This document shows positions 40,801 to 49,186 of a stretch of 55,545 bases of DNA, in pieces (positions within the stretch are counted from its first letter, which is position 1; the number at the start of each line of letters is the position of its first letter). The notes beneath the pieces were generated by a model. The model was not told the DNA's origin, did no database searches, and was given only the letters and a program-made list of their open reading frames with translations. Position numbers and translations under genes: made by a program. This DNA comes from an uncultured bacterium (GTDB lineage Bacteria > Verrucomicrobiota > Kiritimatiellia > RFP12 > UBA1067), in the NCBI GenBank assembly GCA_902801025.1, contig CADCGZ010000009.1, positions 1 through 55,545 on the forward strand, in the 5' to 3' direction.

Positions 40801-42052
40801 TCGGGAACATGCCACCATCGTCTAAGACACAGGACACCGAGGCCGCGTCGTTGGACGAGACGACGACCGAGATGGTGAACGATCCGTCGGCGTTGCGGAC
40901 GATCGCCGGGTCCGAGACCATCGGCGCGCCGGCGTCGAGGAGTCCAGCCGTTCCGGCCGTCAAGAACGCTGGTTCGCTCTGCGTAGCGTAGTCCGCGGCG
41001 ATCCAGTCGGCGGAGCGGATCGAGGCCGAAAGGCGCATTTCGTCGAGGTCGCCCTTGAAGGCCTGGTCCCACTGGTTGTTGCCGAGGAGCAGTTCCGTGG
41101 CGACCGTCGTGTTGGAGATGTTGGATGAGTCCAGCGACTTCAAGAGTTGGCCGTTAACGTAGAAGTTGAGGCCGTTCCCGTCTGTTTTCCGCTTAAACGT
41201 CGCGGCGAAGTGCCACCATGTTTTCGCGGCGGGGAGGACGCCGCTCTCAAAGTCCATGTGATGGTCTGATCTTCCAGGCGTCGTCAGCGTGACTCTAGTC
41301 GCGCTGTAGATGCGGAGCGAGACGAATCCTGTTTCCCCGAACATGGCGGCACCGTTGCCCAGGCCGCTGTATTGGGTCGGCCTGCACCAACCCTCGATCG
41401 TGAAGCCCTCGGCGAGCGCGGAGTAAGTCGGGCCCTGGCCGCAGGAGATGCCGTCGCTGACGCTCGTTCGCGGAACGTTCACGGCGGCGCCAACCAGTCC
41501 GTCCACAACAGAGAGGTTGTCCGTCCGATGCATTCCGTTGTAGCCGCTAGGCGACGAATCGGCGGGATCAACCGAATTCAAGTGCCAGACGCCCTTGTAG
41601 TCCGCAAAGGGATTGTCGGCGCAGACGGCCTTCCCGCTCGTCTTGGAACCCCAGCACATGACGAACTGCGTGCCGTTCGTCATAATCGGGAGCGCCACCC
41701 AGACGAGCGATGTGCCCCGCGGGTCCCACGTGTCGATTTCGAACGGAAGTCCTGTGCCGTCCATGCCGACGAAGCACAGATCGTCGCCGTCCTGCATCTG
41801 CATCTGCGAGTATGAAAATCCGGACGGCAAATCGTTCGCGATCCTGACGAGGACCGGGAAGTTCGTGAGCGCAGGCCTGGCCGCGTCGTAGCCGACGACC
41901 TCGAACTGCGCACCCCAGACGAACGAAGCCGTCGACGAATGCTGCAGCAATGGCGAAGCCGGCAACGCGAAAGCGAGCAAAGTCAGGCTAAGCAGTGCGC
42001 ATAGAAAACAGGAAATGGTTTTCAGATTATTCTTTCGCATTGTATTGACCAT
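37808..42052 (-). CDS. Secreted DUF2341-LamG-Calx-beta-beta-helix protein with Arg tail
   Basis: 1414 residues from ATG 42052, which sits one base after the previous gene's stop (TGACATG), so translation is coupled. Signal peptide ends ALPASP. Order: DUF2341 (about 40-138, FPVLVRIANDLPSGFSY), LamG/concanavalin-like domain (150-361), Fn3-like (375-455), Calx-beta-like (486-575), then a long beta-helix-like region of strand repeats to the end at NRGKLTLTIR. The DUF2341-LamG pair is closely related to that of the partial gene at the right edge. The ORF could be extended to 42307, but that part overlaps the 1646-residue gene in another frame. Probably surface glycan- or protein-binding. Confidence 0.86.
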   Translation of the reverse strand: MVNTMRKNNLKTISCFLCALLSLTLLAFALPASPLLQHSSTASFVWGAQFEVVGYDAARPALTNFPVLVRIANDLPSGFSYSQMQMQDGDDLCFVGMDGTGLPFEIDTWDPRGTSLVWVALPIMTNGTQFVMCWGSKTSGKAVCADNPFADYKGVWHLNSVDPADSSPSGYNGMHRTDNLSVVDGLVGAAVNVPRTSVSDGISCGQGPTYSALAEGFTIEGWCRPTQYSGLGNGAAMFGETGFVSLRIYSATRVTLTTPGRSDHHMDFESGVLPAAKTWWHFAATFKRKTDGNGLNFYVNGQLLKSLDSSNISNTTVATELLLGNNQWDQAFKGDLDEMRLSASIRSADWIAADYATQSEPAFLTAGTAGLLDAGAPMVSDPAIVRNADGSFTISVVVSSNDAASVSCVLDDGGMFPMTTADMSLPKTYAATLSGLAPNTTFAYSVQTVANTALSGTNVLSGPLAFYTGDLSVEKIADGDEDGLVPGVFRISRGDAANDLVVDFEVGGTAVEGRSYQVLAHTATIPAGMNTVDVAIHPLIDPLDQSTTVDLTLLPGLYGVSASAGSASLTITNLTLSGDSNTWIAEDAGLASDGSNWSFGHAPRAYEHVLFDGRFSNADCEWDDTATHEVAAWTQTSGYTGTVTVCTVFPGKGDFECLIVAGAMTIDAGSVTHPQSRRMDQCHDNTWDWLGDLKANETYRLRVSAGSLHVGADGLIDARGKGYYVTDGGSRMRGCSHGGRLNADSPPCYGDPREPIHIGLPFHAGANHVNGKGGGAVYLVVSGAAVVDGIIRADAWDASVPTTYSERAGAMGAAGSVFLRADTLSGTGRITAIGSGATEEGLSFPDLEGRATLTDGHYKGTGGRVAIVTREPVDRSTFGAISAEGSWMGSPDHSWTARQGGGSGTVVFIDETRPNGLLVVAQQANAAAPSLDLELDGRYSTFWRCPAVTDEGDWTFDAIEFGHRGFLRVPAGTRLTLPGGLASCYGTETSVDAIGGLRYEGGMLDIGDGDQTISGNWMFVPWTNFVFQASVFVTNGAAIGFHPLTNNRGTNPDLIPICSAEIRGDLTIATNGYLRAKDCGVVKESETNETGFASPLLGSHSHGGRSVYLGRDPDGRMISQAYDSVFDPRIPGCSASSISGQQCGGVIRLVVDGTLTLDGTATVSGGPEERSSSSKPVAGGAGGALSLEAGRFAGTGTIQANGGNRDDYDGPGGRIAIRLSAPGADFTAFTGRIEAGGGSWWKGGTNILHDASAGTVYLETAADGDKCGIIRIAMDPLNIAYIEGTKDKRTPHDNTNTTEMVSLGYGGDDPRDYKHVRYEIADYGRAAVNADVKVRSVLLADNTAALDLEGHELTVKEFYWVSGAGAGTTTNHLRSGKYSAARLSELGISSVEDSSPEKSGKIVVNRGKLTLTIR

Positions 42053-42053
42053 G

Positions 42054-45000
42054 TCACCGCAGGCGGAGGACGAGGGGAATGACGGAGTCGTCACGAAGGA
42101 CTTCCATCGTTCCTGTGCCTGAGAAATGGTCTGGGTCGTAGATTGCGCCAACAGCGAGAGCCGTCGCTGCGTCTCCAGTGTAGATGCCACGCAAAATCGG
42201 ATGCCATTCGTCCGTCTCGGGATAGTCGCGCCAATACGCCTTCTTGCATTTTGCCGCAATACCTTCCGGCAATTCGATCTTGCCAAACTGTCCGGCCGCG
42301 CCGTCAAACCACATTGTATTGCGCTTCACGGTGTCAACACGCGCTAACTCAAGCGTTGCCCCCGCGCAAATGCGGATTGGCAAGTCACTTGCAAGCTTAC
42401 AATCATACTCAGCCGTGCCAAGCGTGAGAACGCCGGCGTTCACGACGATTTCTCCCGCGATGTTCGTCTGGCTGCCGCCAAGGACGAGCGCGCCGCTGTA
42501 AGACGAGACGAAGCCACCAGGCGCAGTGACATCAGCCCAGATCTGGTTGGGCTGCGAAGCGTTGGACGCCTTCGCAAAGACATAGCCAGGATGATTCGCG
42601 TCGCCGAGGACAAGCGAGCCGTTGTCCGTTCGGCCGGGCTGTCCGATGGCGGTGTTGTTGTTGTGCATCACGAGGCCGCCCGATGTGATCGTGAGCGTGC
42701 GTCCCGCGCCGAGCCACTTGTTCTTCCCGCTGTTGTTCATGAATAGCGAGTTTACGGTGACGTCGTGCCCGATCTCGATCGTCTTGTCCCAGAGGTAGGC
42801 GTTCGAGAACGGGCTGGCCGCCGCATCGATGGCGGTGTTGTTCCAGATCGGCTGCGTCAGGCGGCCGTCCGCGTCGAACGAGGCGAAGAGCGTGTTGCGC
42901 CACGAGGAGTCGTCGGTGCTCGTCGGCGCCACGATCCACGGGACGATCGGGTAGACGTCCGATTCGAGGCAGTCACCGTCCGAGCCGTGCCCGACGAGGA
43001 AGGCCGCGTGCCGCGGGAGCATCGCCACGGAGTTCGTTGAGTCCTGCGTCGCCGCGACGGACCGACGGGACCAATCGAAGAGAACGAGCGTGCCCTTGTC
43101 CGCGTGCTCGAGGTCGTCCCACTGGACCCAGTTCGTCGGATGGCCGTCCTTGTTGCTCGTGTTTCCGCGAACAGAGACGTAGGAACGTCCCGGACCGACG
43201 ACGAGCTTCTCGTAGAGGCGCAGGCTCTTCGAGCCGGGACCGCCCCACGAAGGCCCGTTCTGCGTGGAATAGGCGATATACGCGCCGCCGCGCAGCGTCA
43301 TCGTCTTGCGCGGGTTCCACGGGACGTCGGGATGGGCGTCCTCAGCTCCGTAGAAGTGCTCCCAACCCGTCCGGAAACGGCCGTAGCCGCTCGAGCTGTC
43401 CTCCGCCGGATTGCCGAGGCGCGGGGGGCTCCAGCCCGCCACCGTGATCGAGACATTCGTCCCGCCGCCGCCGTTCCAAAAGATCGAGGCGGCGCGGTTG
43501 TAGCCGCCGAGGTGGCCATGTCCCGTGTCGAGAAGCATGCCGTGGAAGTCATTTTGCTTGTCGAACGTGATTCCTCCCATGCCCTTCTTCCAGAACGTGC
43601 CCTCGCCCGTGAGCTGTGGCGGGCCGATTGTGCCGCCCATGTTGAGGTCGTAGCCAGGCAAACCGTCGACCGCCCAGTATTTGCCAGCCGGAATGTGGAT
43701 CGTGCAGGCGCTGTAGGTGATCTTCCCCCGGTTGAGACTGGCGCTCGTCGTGCCACTGCACGAATCCGCGATGACGGACGAAACACAGTTGACGAGAATT
43801 TCGTAGCCGCCGAAACGGAGTTTGTTCTCGCGGGAAGTCGTCGTGTTCGGCGTGACTTTCACAAAGGCAGGCTCGCCGTCCGCGCGTTCAAACGTAAGCG
43901 TGTGCGTGCCCGTGCTGCTATGGCGTTCGAGGACGCATTCGGCCTCAACGTCGCGGAACTGGCCGAAGAGTAGTCCGCCCAGCGAGAGATCGGTATCGTG
44001 CCGGACGTATTTCGTTCCCGTTATGTCGTAGAACGGAATCACGGCGATGTCGTTCGGACGCGACGGGAACTCGCCGTCCGTGGCGGAGCCGATCTTCGTC
44101 CAGGTCGCGGCGCGGTTCCAGCGATCGGACTCGGACGCCTTTTCGTCGTAAATGTAGACGTCTCCGCCTTTGATGGCCTCGGGCAGAACAAGAACGGCCA
44201 TCGTGTCCACAACCGAGCTGCCACTGCAGATTTCGACGCCAGCGACGGCAGGCTCAAGTGCGGTAATCTCGAGGCCGTCAAGCGAGAGGAACCGCTCGTT
44301 CAAGACGCGATAGCTCAAGCCCCATGGCAGCTCCGGCAGGACGATAGTGTCACCAGGCTTGACGCGGATTGAAGTGGCGGCGGAACAGTGGTCCGCGTAA
44401 TCAGCCACTACAATGCGCGAGCCGCCAGCCGAGAAGGAAGCCGAGCGGGAGTCCGTATAGACGTTCCCGCCATAGGAGCATGAAACCTGCGCAATCGCAG
44501 TGTGCGAGCCAGTGACAGGACATGTAACCGAAAATGTGCCATGCCCCGTCTGGTCGGTCCATGTGCGAACTACACTGCCATCAACGGAAATCGAAAGCGA
44601 ATATGTACTGCCTGGCTCGACATCAAGAGCAGCGACGGTGATTGTCTCAAGGCCATCACCAGCAGGAATCGCCGATATTTCGGAGAGGCGAACGGGCGTG
44701 GCATCGGTGGCGACCGTGAAAGTCTGGGAGAACCCCTCAAGCCCCCAAGTGTTCACGGCGCGCACACGGTAGGAGTAGCTCAACCCCGCCTCGAGGCCGG
44801 TCGTCGTGAAGACCTGTGCAAAAGGCAATGCATCAACATAGAGGTCGGGGGAGGAAACAACGTCGTCGAATGCTCCGCTCGCAGAGCATTCGAGATAGAG
44901 CGTCGCATCCACAGAACCAGCGCCGAACGAAGAGAGCGTCACCGTGGCGGAGATCGTTTCAAAGCCAGCGCCGGCCGGAGTCGCAGCAACGGTCGGCGGC

Positions 45001-46994
45001 TCGGGATTGAGCGTCGTGAAGGAGAAGAGCGCGGAGACCCCTGCCGCGTCCAAGTTGTTCAAGGCTGTCGCCTGCGCGTAGTAGAGCGTGTTGGTGCGAA
45101 GGGGTCCGTAGGAGACGGCAAAGGATGCCGGGAACTCCGCAACGTCATCGGCGACTGTTGTTTCGAAGAACGGATTGGACATGTCTGCATTTTCGCTCAA
45201 CTGGAAAACAACGTCAGCCGACCCGGCGCCGCTTCCGAGCGAGAGAAGCCGGACGTTGAACGTCGCGTTGGTGTAGCCAATCCCGGACGTGGAAACGGCG
45301 ACCGTGGGCTCGGGGTCGTCATCGCTCGTCATCAGTATCCGGAGAATCACCGTGCCATCGCCGCCGCGACCACCCATGGAGCAGATGGGGTTGTTGTTCT
45401 GTCCGGAGCCGCCGCCACCACCTCCGCCGAGGCCATCAGTGCCGTTTGAGGCCGTGGTCCGGGCGCGCGCCGACGACGACGATACGCCGGTGCCGCCGCC
45501 ACCTGCACCGCCAGCACCGACGTTATTGCCTCCATAGCCACCGCCACCACCGCCGCCGCCGCCGTAGACGACGGCCGTGCCGGTGATAGAACTCTCGACG
45601 CCATCGCCACCCGCGCCAGGGTTATCCTTGGTGCCGTCCGCTCCGGCCGAGCTTGCTCCGCCACCACCGCCAGCGGAGTTGTCGCCGTCAGTTGTCGCCG
45701 CGCCGCCGGCGTAGCCCTCACCATCGATCCCGGCTGCGCGAACGGTGCTCTTGCCGGACGAACCACCGCCCGAAGCACCGGCAAGGCCGTAACTTTCGCC
45801 TGGCTTGTTTGAGCCCGCGTAGTTGAAGTTGCCACCGCCACCGCCGCCGTGCGCGGTGAAGAGAACGCCCCCCCCAGCGGAGAGTATGGTGTCGCCGCCG
45901 CAGGCCGTGGCCGGTGTGACTCCCTCGTGGAGTTTGTTGGCATCGCTGCCGTTCTGGTACCAGGAGGTGTGGATAGCCGGGATGCCGCCCGCGCCGACCG
46001 TAGCTGTGTAGGATTGCGCCAGAAAGGATAAATCGGAAGCGGCGACAACGCCGCCACCGCCACCGCCGCCACCGCGCTGGAGGCCGCCCGCACCACCTCC
46101 GCCTACGAACAGGGCGGAACATCCGTTCCGTTGTTTAACAGGCGTGAACGTGAACGTGCCATGGCGCCGGAAGACGTAGGTGCGGTACGGTGCGTCTTCC
46201 GTGATTTGGTCCGGCGGCCGGGAGAAGGACGCGAAGTCGTCCGCGTAGGGGGATTCGGCGTAGGGCGCGAAGATCGTCGGCGACCCGGACGTGCCGTTGG
46301 GGAACACCTCCGTCGGCGCGGTTTCGTCGTAGAGCCGGATGTCGTCCAGATACATCAGGGCGTCCTCGGCTGAGTTGTCGAACGAAAAGAGCAGGAGGCT
46401 CAAGCCCGCGATGTTCCAGCTGCGCGTCTGGCCGAGCTTCGTCGTGTCGTACCAGATCGTCTGCGTCCCATTCGCGCTGGAGACCGTGAGCTGGTGCCAG
46501 GCGCCGACAATGCCAGAGGTGTTATCATAGCTGCCGGCGCCGATCTGGGAATTGTTCTTGATGAAAAGCGACCCGTCCGCGCTTGCGCTGGGGTCGAACT
46601 TGAAGAAACAGCGCCAGTTGGCGGTATCTGGGCAGTAGAACGGCAGGACGATCGTCCAATTCTTGGCGAGGCCGGGGTTGGGGATGGCGAGCGTGCTCCG
46701 AGCCGGCACGGCGACAACGCCCGTTCGCGCGCCCAGGACGGTCCCGTCGCTGACGAGTGAAATCGTGGAGATCGTGTCGGACAACACGGGCTGCTGGTTG
46801 TTGCCGGAGGTCACGCCCTCCTTGGCGGGCGAGCCGATTACGGCCTCAAGAGGGTTGGTTCGGTCGAACGTGTAGAGCCCAACCAGTTCCGCATACGCGG
46901 GCAACGCGAGCAGAGCAACAGCGAAGCCGAGAAGTGGCACTATGCGTTTCATGGTTCGTGTAGCGCCCGTCACAGGTCGATTAATTATCGTCAT
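42054..46994 (-). CDS. Secreted LamG-glycine-rich-beta-helix protein with PATR repeat
   Basis: 1646 residues from ATG 46994, preceded by AAGGAACAGACTAAA as in the 872-residue gene; a later ATG at 46952 has no such site. The signal peptide follows about 14 leading residues (MKRIVPLLGFAVALLALPAYA). Order: LamG-like (about 35-240), glycine-rich domain (278-555), Fn3-like repeats, an unrecognised strand-rich region with VYPIVPW, and an autotransporter-type strand repeat (AGEIVVNAGVLTLG) near residue 1500. The end (HFSGTGTMEVLRDDSVIPL then VLRLR) is homologous to the end of the 872-residue protein. First gene of an operon with the 1414-residue gene. Confidence 0.86.
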   Translation of the reverse strand: MTIINRPVTGATRTMKRIVPLLGFAVALLALPAYAELVGLYTFDRTNPLEAVIGSPAKEGVTSGNNQQPVLSDTISTISLVSDGTVLGARTGVVAVPARSTLAIPNPGLAKNWTIVLPFYCPDTANWRCFFKFDPSASADGSLFIKNNSQIGAGSYDNTSGIVGAWHQLTVSSANGTQTIWYDTTKLGQTRSWNIAGLSLLLFSFDNSAEDALMYLDDIRLYDETAPTEVFPNGTSGSPTIFAPYAESPYADDFASFSRPPDQITEDAPYRTYVFRRHGTFTFTPVKQRNGCSALFVGGGGAGGLQRGGGGGGGGVVAASDLSFLAQSYTATVGAGGIPAIHTSWYQNGSDANKLHEGVTPATACGGDTILSAGGGVLFTAHGGGGGGNFNYAGSNKPGESYGLAGASGGGSSGKSTVRAAGIDGEGYAGGAATTDGDNSAGGGGGASSAGADGTKDNPGAGGDGVESSITGTAVVYGGGGGGGGGYGGNNVGAGGAGGGGTGVSSSSARARTTASNGTDGLGGGGGGGSGQNNNPICSMGGRGGDGTVILRILMTSDDDPEPTVAVSTSGIGYTNATFNVRLLSLGSGAGSADVVFQLSENADMSNPFFETTVADDVAEFPASFAVSYGPLRTNTLYYAQATALNNLDAAGVSALFSFTTLNPEPPTVAATPAGAGFETISATVTLSSFGAGSVDATLYLECSASGAFDDVVSSPDLYVDALPFAQVFTTTGLEAGLSYSYRVRAVNTWGLEGFSQTFTVATDATPVRLSEISAIPAGDGLETITVAALDVEPGSTYSLSISVDGSVVRTWTDQTGHGTFSVTCPVTGSHTAIAQVSCSYGGNVYTDSRSASFSAGGSRIVVADYADHCSAATSIRVKPGDTIVLPELPWGLSYRVLNERFLSLDGLEITALEPAVAGVEICSGSSVVDTMAVLVLPEAIKGGDVYIYDEKASESDRWNRAATWTKIGSATDGEFPSRPNDIAVIPFYDITGTKYVRHDTDLSLGGLLFGQFRDVEAECVLERHSSTGTHTLTFERADGEPAFVKVTPNTTTSRENKLRFGGYEILVNCVSSVIADSCSGTTSASLNRGKITYSACTIHIPAGKYWAVDGLPGYDLNMGGTIGPPQLTGEGTFWKKGMGGITFDKQNDFHGMLLDTGHGHLGGYNRAASIFWNGGGGTNVSITVAGWSPPRLGNPAEDSSSGYGRFRTGWEHFYGAEDAHPDVPWNPRKTMTLRGGAYIAYSTQNGPSWGGPGSKSLRLYEKLVVGPGRSYVSVRGNTSNKDGHPTNWVQWDDLEHADKGTLVLFDWSRRSVAATQDSTNSVAMLPRHAAFLVGHGSDGDCLESDVYPIVPWIVAPTSTDDSSWRNTLFASFDADGRLTQPIWNNTAIDAAASPFSNAYLWDKTIEIGHDVTVNSLFMNNSGKNKWLGAGRTLTITSGGLVMHNNNTAIGQPGRTDNGSLVLGDANHPGYVFAKASNASQPNQIWADVTAPGGFVSSYSGALVLGGSQTNIAGEIVVNAGVLTLGTAEYDCKLASDLPIRICAGATLELARVDTVKRNTMWFDGAAGQFGKIELPEGIAAKCKKAYWRDYPETDEWHPILRGIYTGDAATALAVGAIYDPDHFSGTGTMEVLRDDSVIPLVLRLR

Positions 46995-47051
46995 TTTAGT
47001 CTGTTCCTTATTTCACCACGAAATATGAAATATCACCGTCGACACAGTGGG

Positions 47052-47080
47052 ATTATAGCAAAACACGTCCATTGCCGCAA
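47052..47080 (-). promoter_or_regulatory. Class B promoter of the 1646/1414 operon
   Basis: TATAAT (47052-47057) and TTGCGG (47075-47080) at 17 bp, with the same flanks as 23226-23254. The leader to ATG 46994 is about 50 bases and carries the shared RBS segment. Confidence 0.6.
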
Positions 47081-47227
47081 GTCACTAGGTTTGTCGGAAA
47101 GTTGGCGTCAACGAGCATCACCCGAAATTTCGCCTGTCAGAAATCTAAATCGGTTTCTCCTACCTTGTCGTAAGCGGGAGATTGGCTCCTGCACAACAAC
47201 GAAAAAGAAAGTATAAAGAGGTGCGTT

Positions 47228-47611
47228 ATGGACAACAGGAACTTCAGGAAACTCATGGTCGCGGGCCTTGCATGCATGGCCCTCTGCGGAACGACTCTCG
47301 CCGCGCCACATGGCGGAAACGGCAACCGTCCGCCGCAGAAACCGGCCGTCCACCAGAATGCCAGGAGACCTGCGCATCACGCCGCGCCGCAGACTGCGCA
47401 CCACAACGCTCCCAGGCCCGCGCACCATGCGCAGCACAGGGCGCCCGCGCATCATGCGCATGTCGTCCACCATCCGGCACCGCCGCCGCCACCGCCGCGT
47501 CTCATGCCTCCTCCGCCGCCGCCGCGGACGGTCGTGGTGCATCACGAGGAAACCGGCCTTGGCGCCCTTCTCGGCGCGCTTGTCGGCGGGCTCATCGGCG
47601 CGGCGCTCTAA
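47228..47611 (+). CDS. Small secreted His/Pro-rich protein with glycine-zipper C-terminus
   Basis: The only recognised plus-strand gene: 127 residues behind GAGGTG, 7 bases before the ATG. Signal peptide to about residue 25 (LCGTTLAAP). Residues 35-85 are rich in HH pairs and alanine/proline, then two poly-proline runs, then GLGALLGALVGGLIGAAL, a glycine-zipper that could insert into a membrane. Histidines suggest metal binding, which is inference. It lies divergent from the 1646-residue operon. Confidence 0.75.
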   Translation: MDNRNFRKLMVAGLACMALCGTTLAAPHGGNGNRPPQKPAVHQNARRPAHHAAPQTAHHNAPRPAHHAQHRAPAHHAHVVHHPAPPPPPPRLMPPPPPPRTVVVHHEETGLGALLGALVGGLIGAAL

Positions 47612-47649
47612 GCCGCGCCGCCTAAAGGCCACTTCCTCGGCCGCGCGGC
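47612..47649. terminator. Possible bidirectional stem between convergent genes
   Basis: GCCGCGC (47612-47618) pairs with GCGCGGC (47643-47649) across a 24-base loop, just after the plus-strand stop and before the stop of the convergent lipoprotein gene. Weak: long loop, no U-tract. Confidence 0.3.
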
Positions 47650-47680
47650 AGCAGCGATAGGGCCACGGGCCAGCGCAGAG

Positions 47681-49108
47681 TCATTCACGGCGCCATGTCC
47701 AGAGCTGCCAGCGAAGGCGATCGGACGTGAACTCGTCCTTGTACTCAGGCCAGAACACCCATGTTCCCGCTGGATGGAAATCGCGAAGTCTTGGGAACTG
47801 GTCGAGATCGGCGAGCGGATCGGACGGCGAGATGGTCACCGACTCCGGGCATTTGGAGGGCGCAGGTCCTCCGTTCAGCGCCTTCAGCGCGGCAACAAGA
47901 AAATCGCCAGGACCAATACGCGTTCCGCCAACGTCTATCGACGCGGGGATGTGGCGAGAGAGATCGATCCTGCCTGCCGACTCTCGCAGATCAATGGTCT
48001 TGAGCGCGACGGAACGGTCGATTGCATACGGCTTTTCGAGGAATCCGTACGTCCTGCCCGGGCGGAACTCCCGAAGCGAATCGTCGCGCAGAAACGCTAC
48101 GGCCGCCTGAAACACGTCTGCGACCGAATAGACCCCGGTGCACCTCAGAGCGCCGAAGCCAGACATGTCGTTCCGCTTGATGGCCGAACGACGCCGCTCG
48201 GCCGCGGCCTTTTCCGAGAGCGTCGTCAGCGCGAAGCGCCCGTCTGCCTTGATCCTCCGCAGCAGTTCGCGGATCCGGGCGTAGTAGAGCTCGGTGTCCG
48301 CTGCGCTGCGGCGGCGCGGGACATTCCACTTGCCGAACTCGCAGAAGTTGCCTTTCATGAAGTTGACGCTATCCCAGAACTCCGCGTTTACCGCCATGCA
48401 CGGATGCAGGAATATGATCTGGCGCGGGCGAGACGCCAGCTCGTTCAGCGCCTTCGTCCAGTTGATGCCCAGCACGTCATCCTTGCCGCCAGCGATGCCG
48501 CCTTCCTGCCCGGGGATAAGCGCCTCGATCCAGAATGTATTCGAGTACGGGAACTGTCGCATGCCCTGAAACCAGTCGCCACCCGCCTCGTCGCGCGCGC
48601 ACACCGTGTCGCAGTAGAACTTTATGCCGAGGTCGGAATAGACGTCCATCGCGACGTAGCTTTTCGAGACCCCTGGAGGAACAGCGAAGAATGGACGGCG
48701 TCCCGTGACGCGGCGGATGAGCTCGATCGCCTCCTTCTCCTGTTTGTAGACACGCGCATAGGCGGCGGCATAGTCAGCACCGTCCGACATCTCCATGATG
48801 TTCGGATGCAGGCTGTGGTACATGGACTGCGTGCCGATCAGGTGCGGACGCATCGCCTCGACGACGTCCTTGCGCCCGTAGCGCTCTATCTCGTGCGCAA
48901 GATATCCGGCGAGCGCAATATGCACGACAAAGCCCTCGTCGTGAAACAAGTTGCAGAGATCGCGGAGCGCGTCATTCGGCCTGTCGGACGTGTAGTCTTC
49001 GGCGTCGAAGAATACCATGACCTCCGTCGTCGCGACGGCAGGCGCGTTCGTCCGCCACATACAGCCGCAAAGCGCAAGCACCGCGGCGGAAATCAACAAC
49101 CTGTTCAT
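47681..49108 (-). CDS. Lipoprotein with polysaccharide-deacetylase-like fold
   Basis: 475 residues. A lipobox (LALCGC) predicts lipidation of Cys16. The region after it resembles NodB/polysaccharide deacetylases in a beta/alpha barrel: FFDAEDYTSDRP (early Asp), a helix, then GTQSMYHSLHPNI and HPCMAVN, plausible metal-site histidines. Such enzymes remove acetyl or related groups from surface polysaccharides. The usual strict motifs are not all visible, so catalytic activity is uncertain. It is followed on the left by the convergent His/Pro-rich gene and preceded by the 440-residue gene (78-base gap). Confidence 0.7.
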   Translation of the reverse strand: MNRLLISAAVLALCGCMWRTNAPAVATTEVMVFFDAEDYTSDRPNDALRDLCNLFHDEGFVVHIALAGYLAHEIERYGRKDVVEAMRPHLIGTQSMYHSLHPNIMEMSDGADYAAAYARVYKQEKEAIELIRRVTGRRPFFAVPPGVSKSYVAMDVYSDLGIKFYCDTVCARDEAGGDWFQGMRQFPYSNTFWIEALIPGQEGGIAGGKDDVLGINWTKALNELASRPRQIIFLHPCMAVNAEFWDSVNFMKGNFCEFGKWNVPRRRSAADTELYYARIRELLRRIKADGRFALTTLSEKAAAERRRSAIKRNDMSGFGALRCTGVYSVADVFQAAVAFLRDDSLREFRPGRTYGFLEKPYAIDRSVALKTIDLRESAGRIDLSRHIPASIDVGGTRIGPGDFLVAALKALNGGPAPSKCPESVTISPSDPLADLDQFPRLRDFHPAGTWVFWPEYKDEFTSDRLRWQLWTWRRE

Positions 49109-49186
49109 ATGCCACGTGTTATTCAGATTTCGTCAAAGACGGCATAGGGATGCATCACCATGTCTTCCGCACAACCAAGCGCGCCG

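Noticed and set aside
13288-46100. Periodic glycine-codon repeats resembling a CRISPR or tandem array
   Set aside because: The repeats are irregular, in frame and code for glycine-rich domains; no equal-length spacers.
13288-46994. Reading the C-terminal Arg tails as a classical type IX sorting domain
   Set aside because: Only the last few residues resemble it; the conserved GxY-type features of that domain are not seen and no secretion genes lie in the window.
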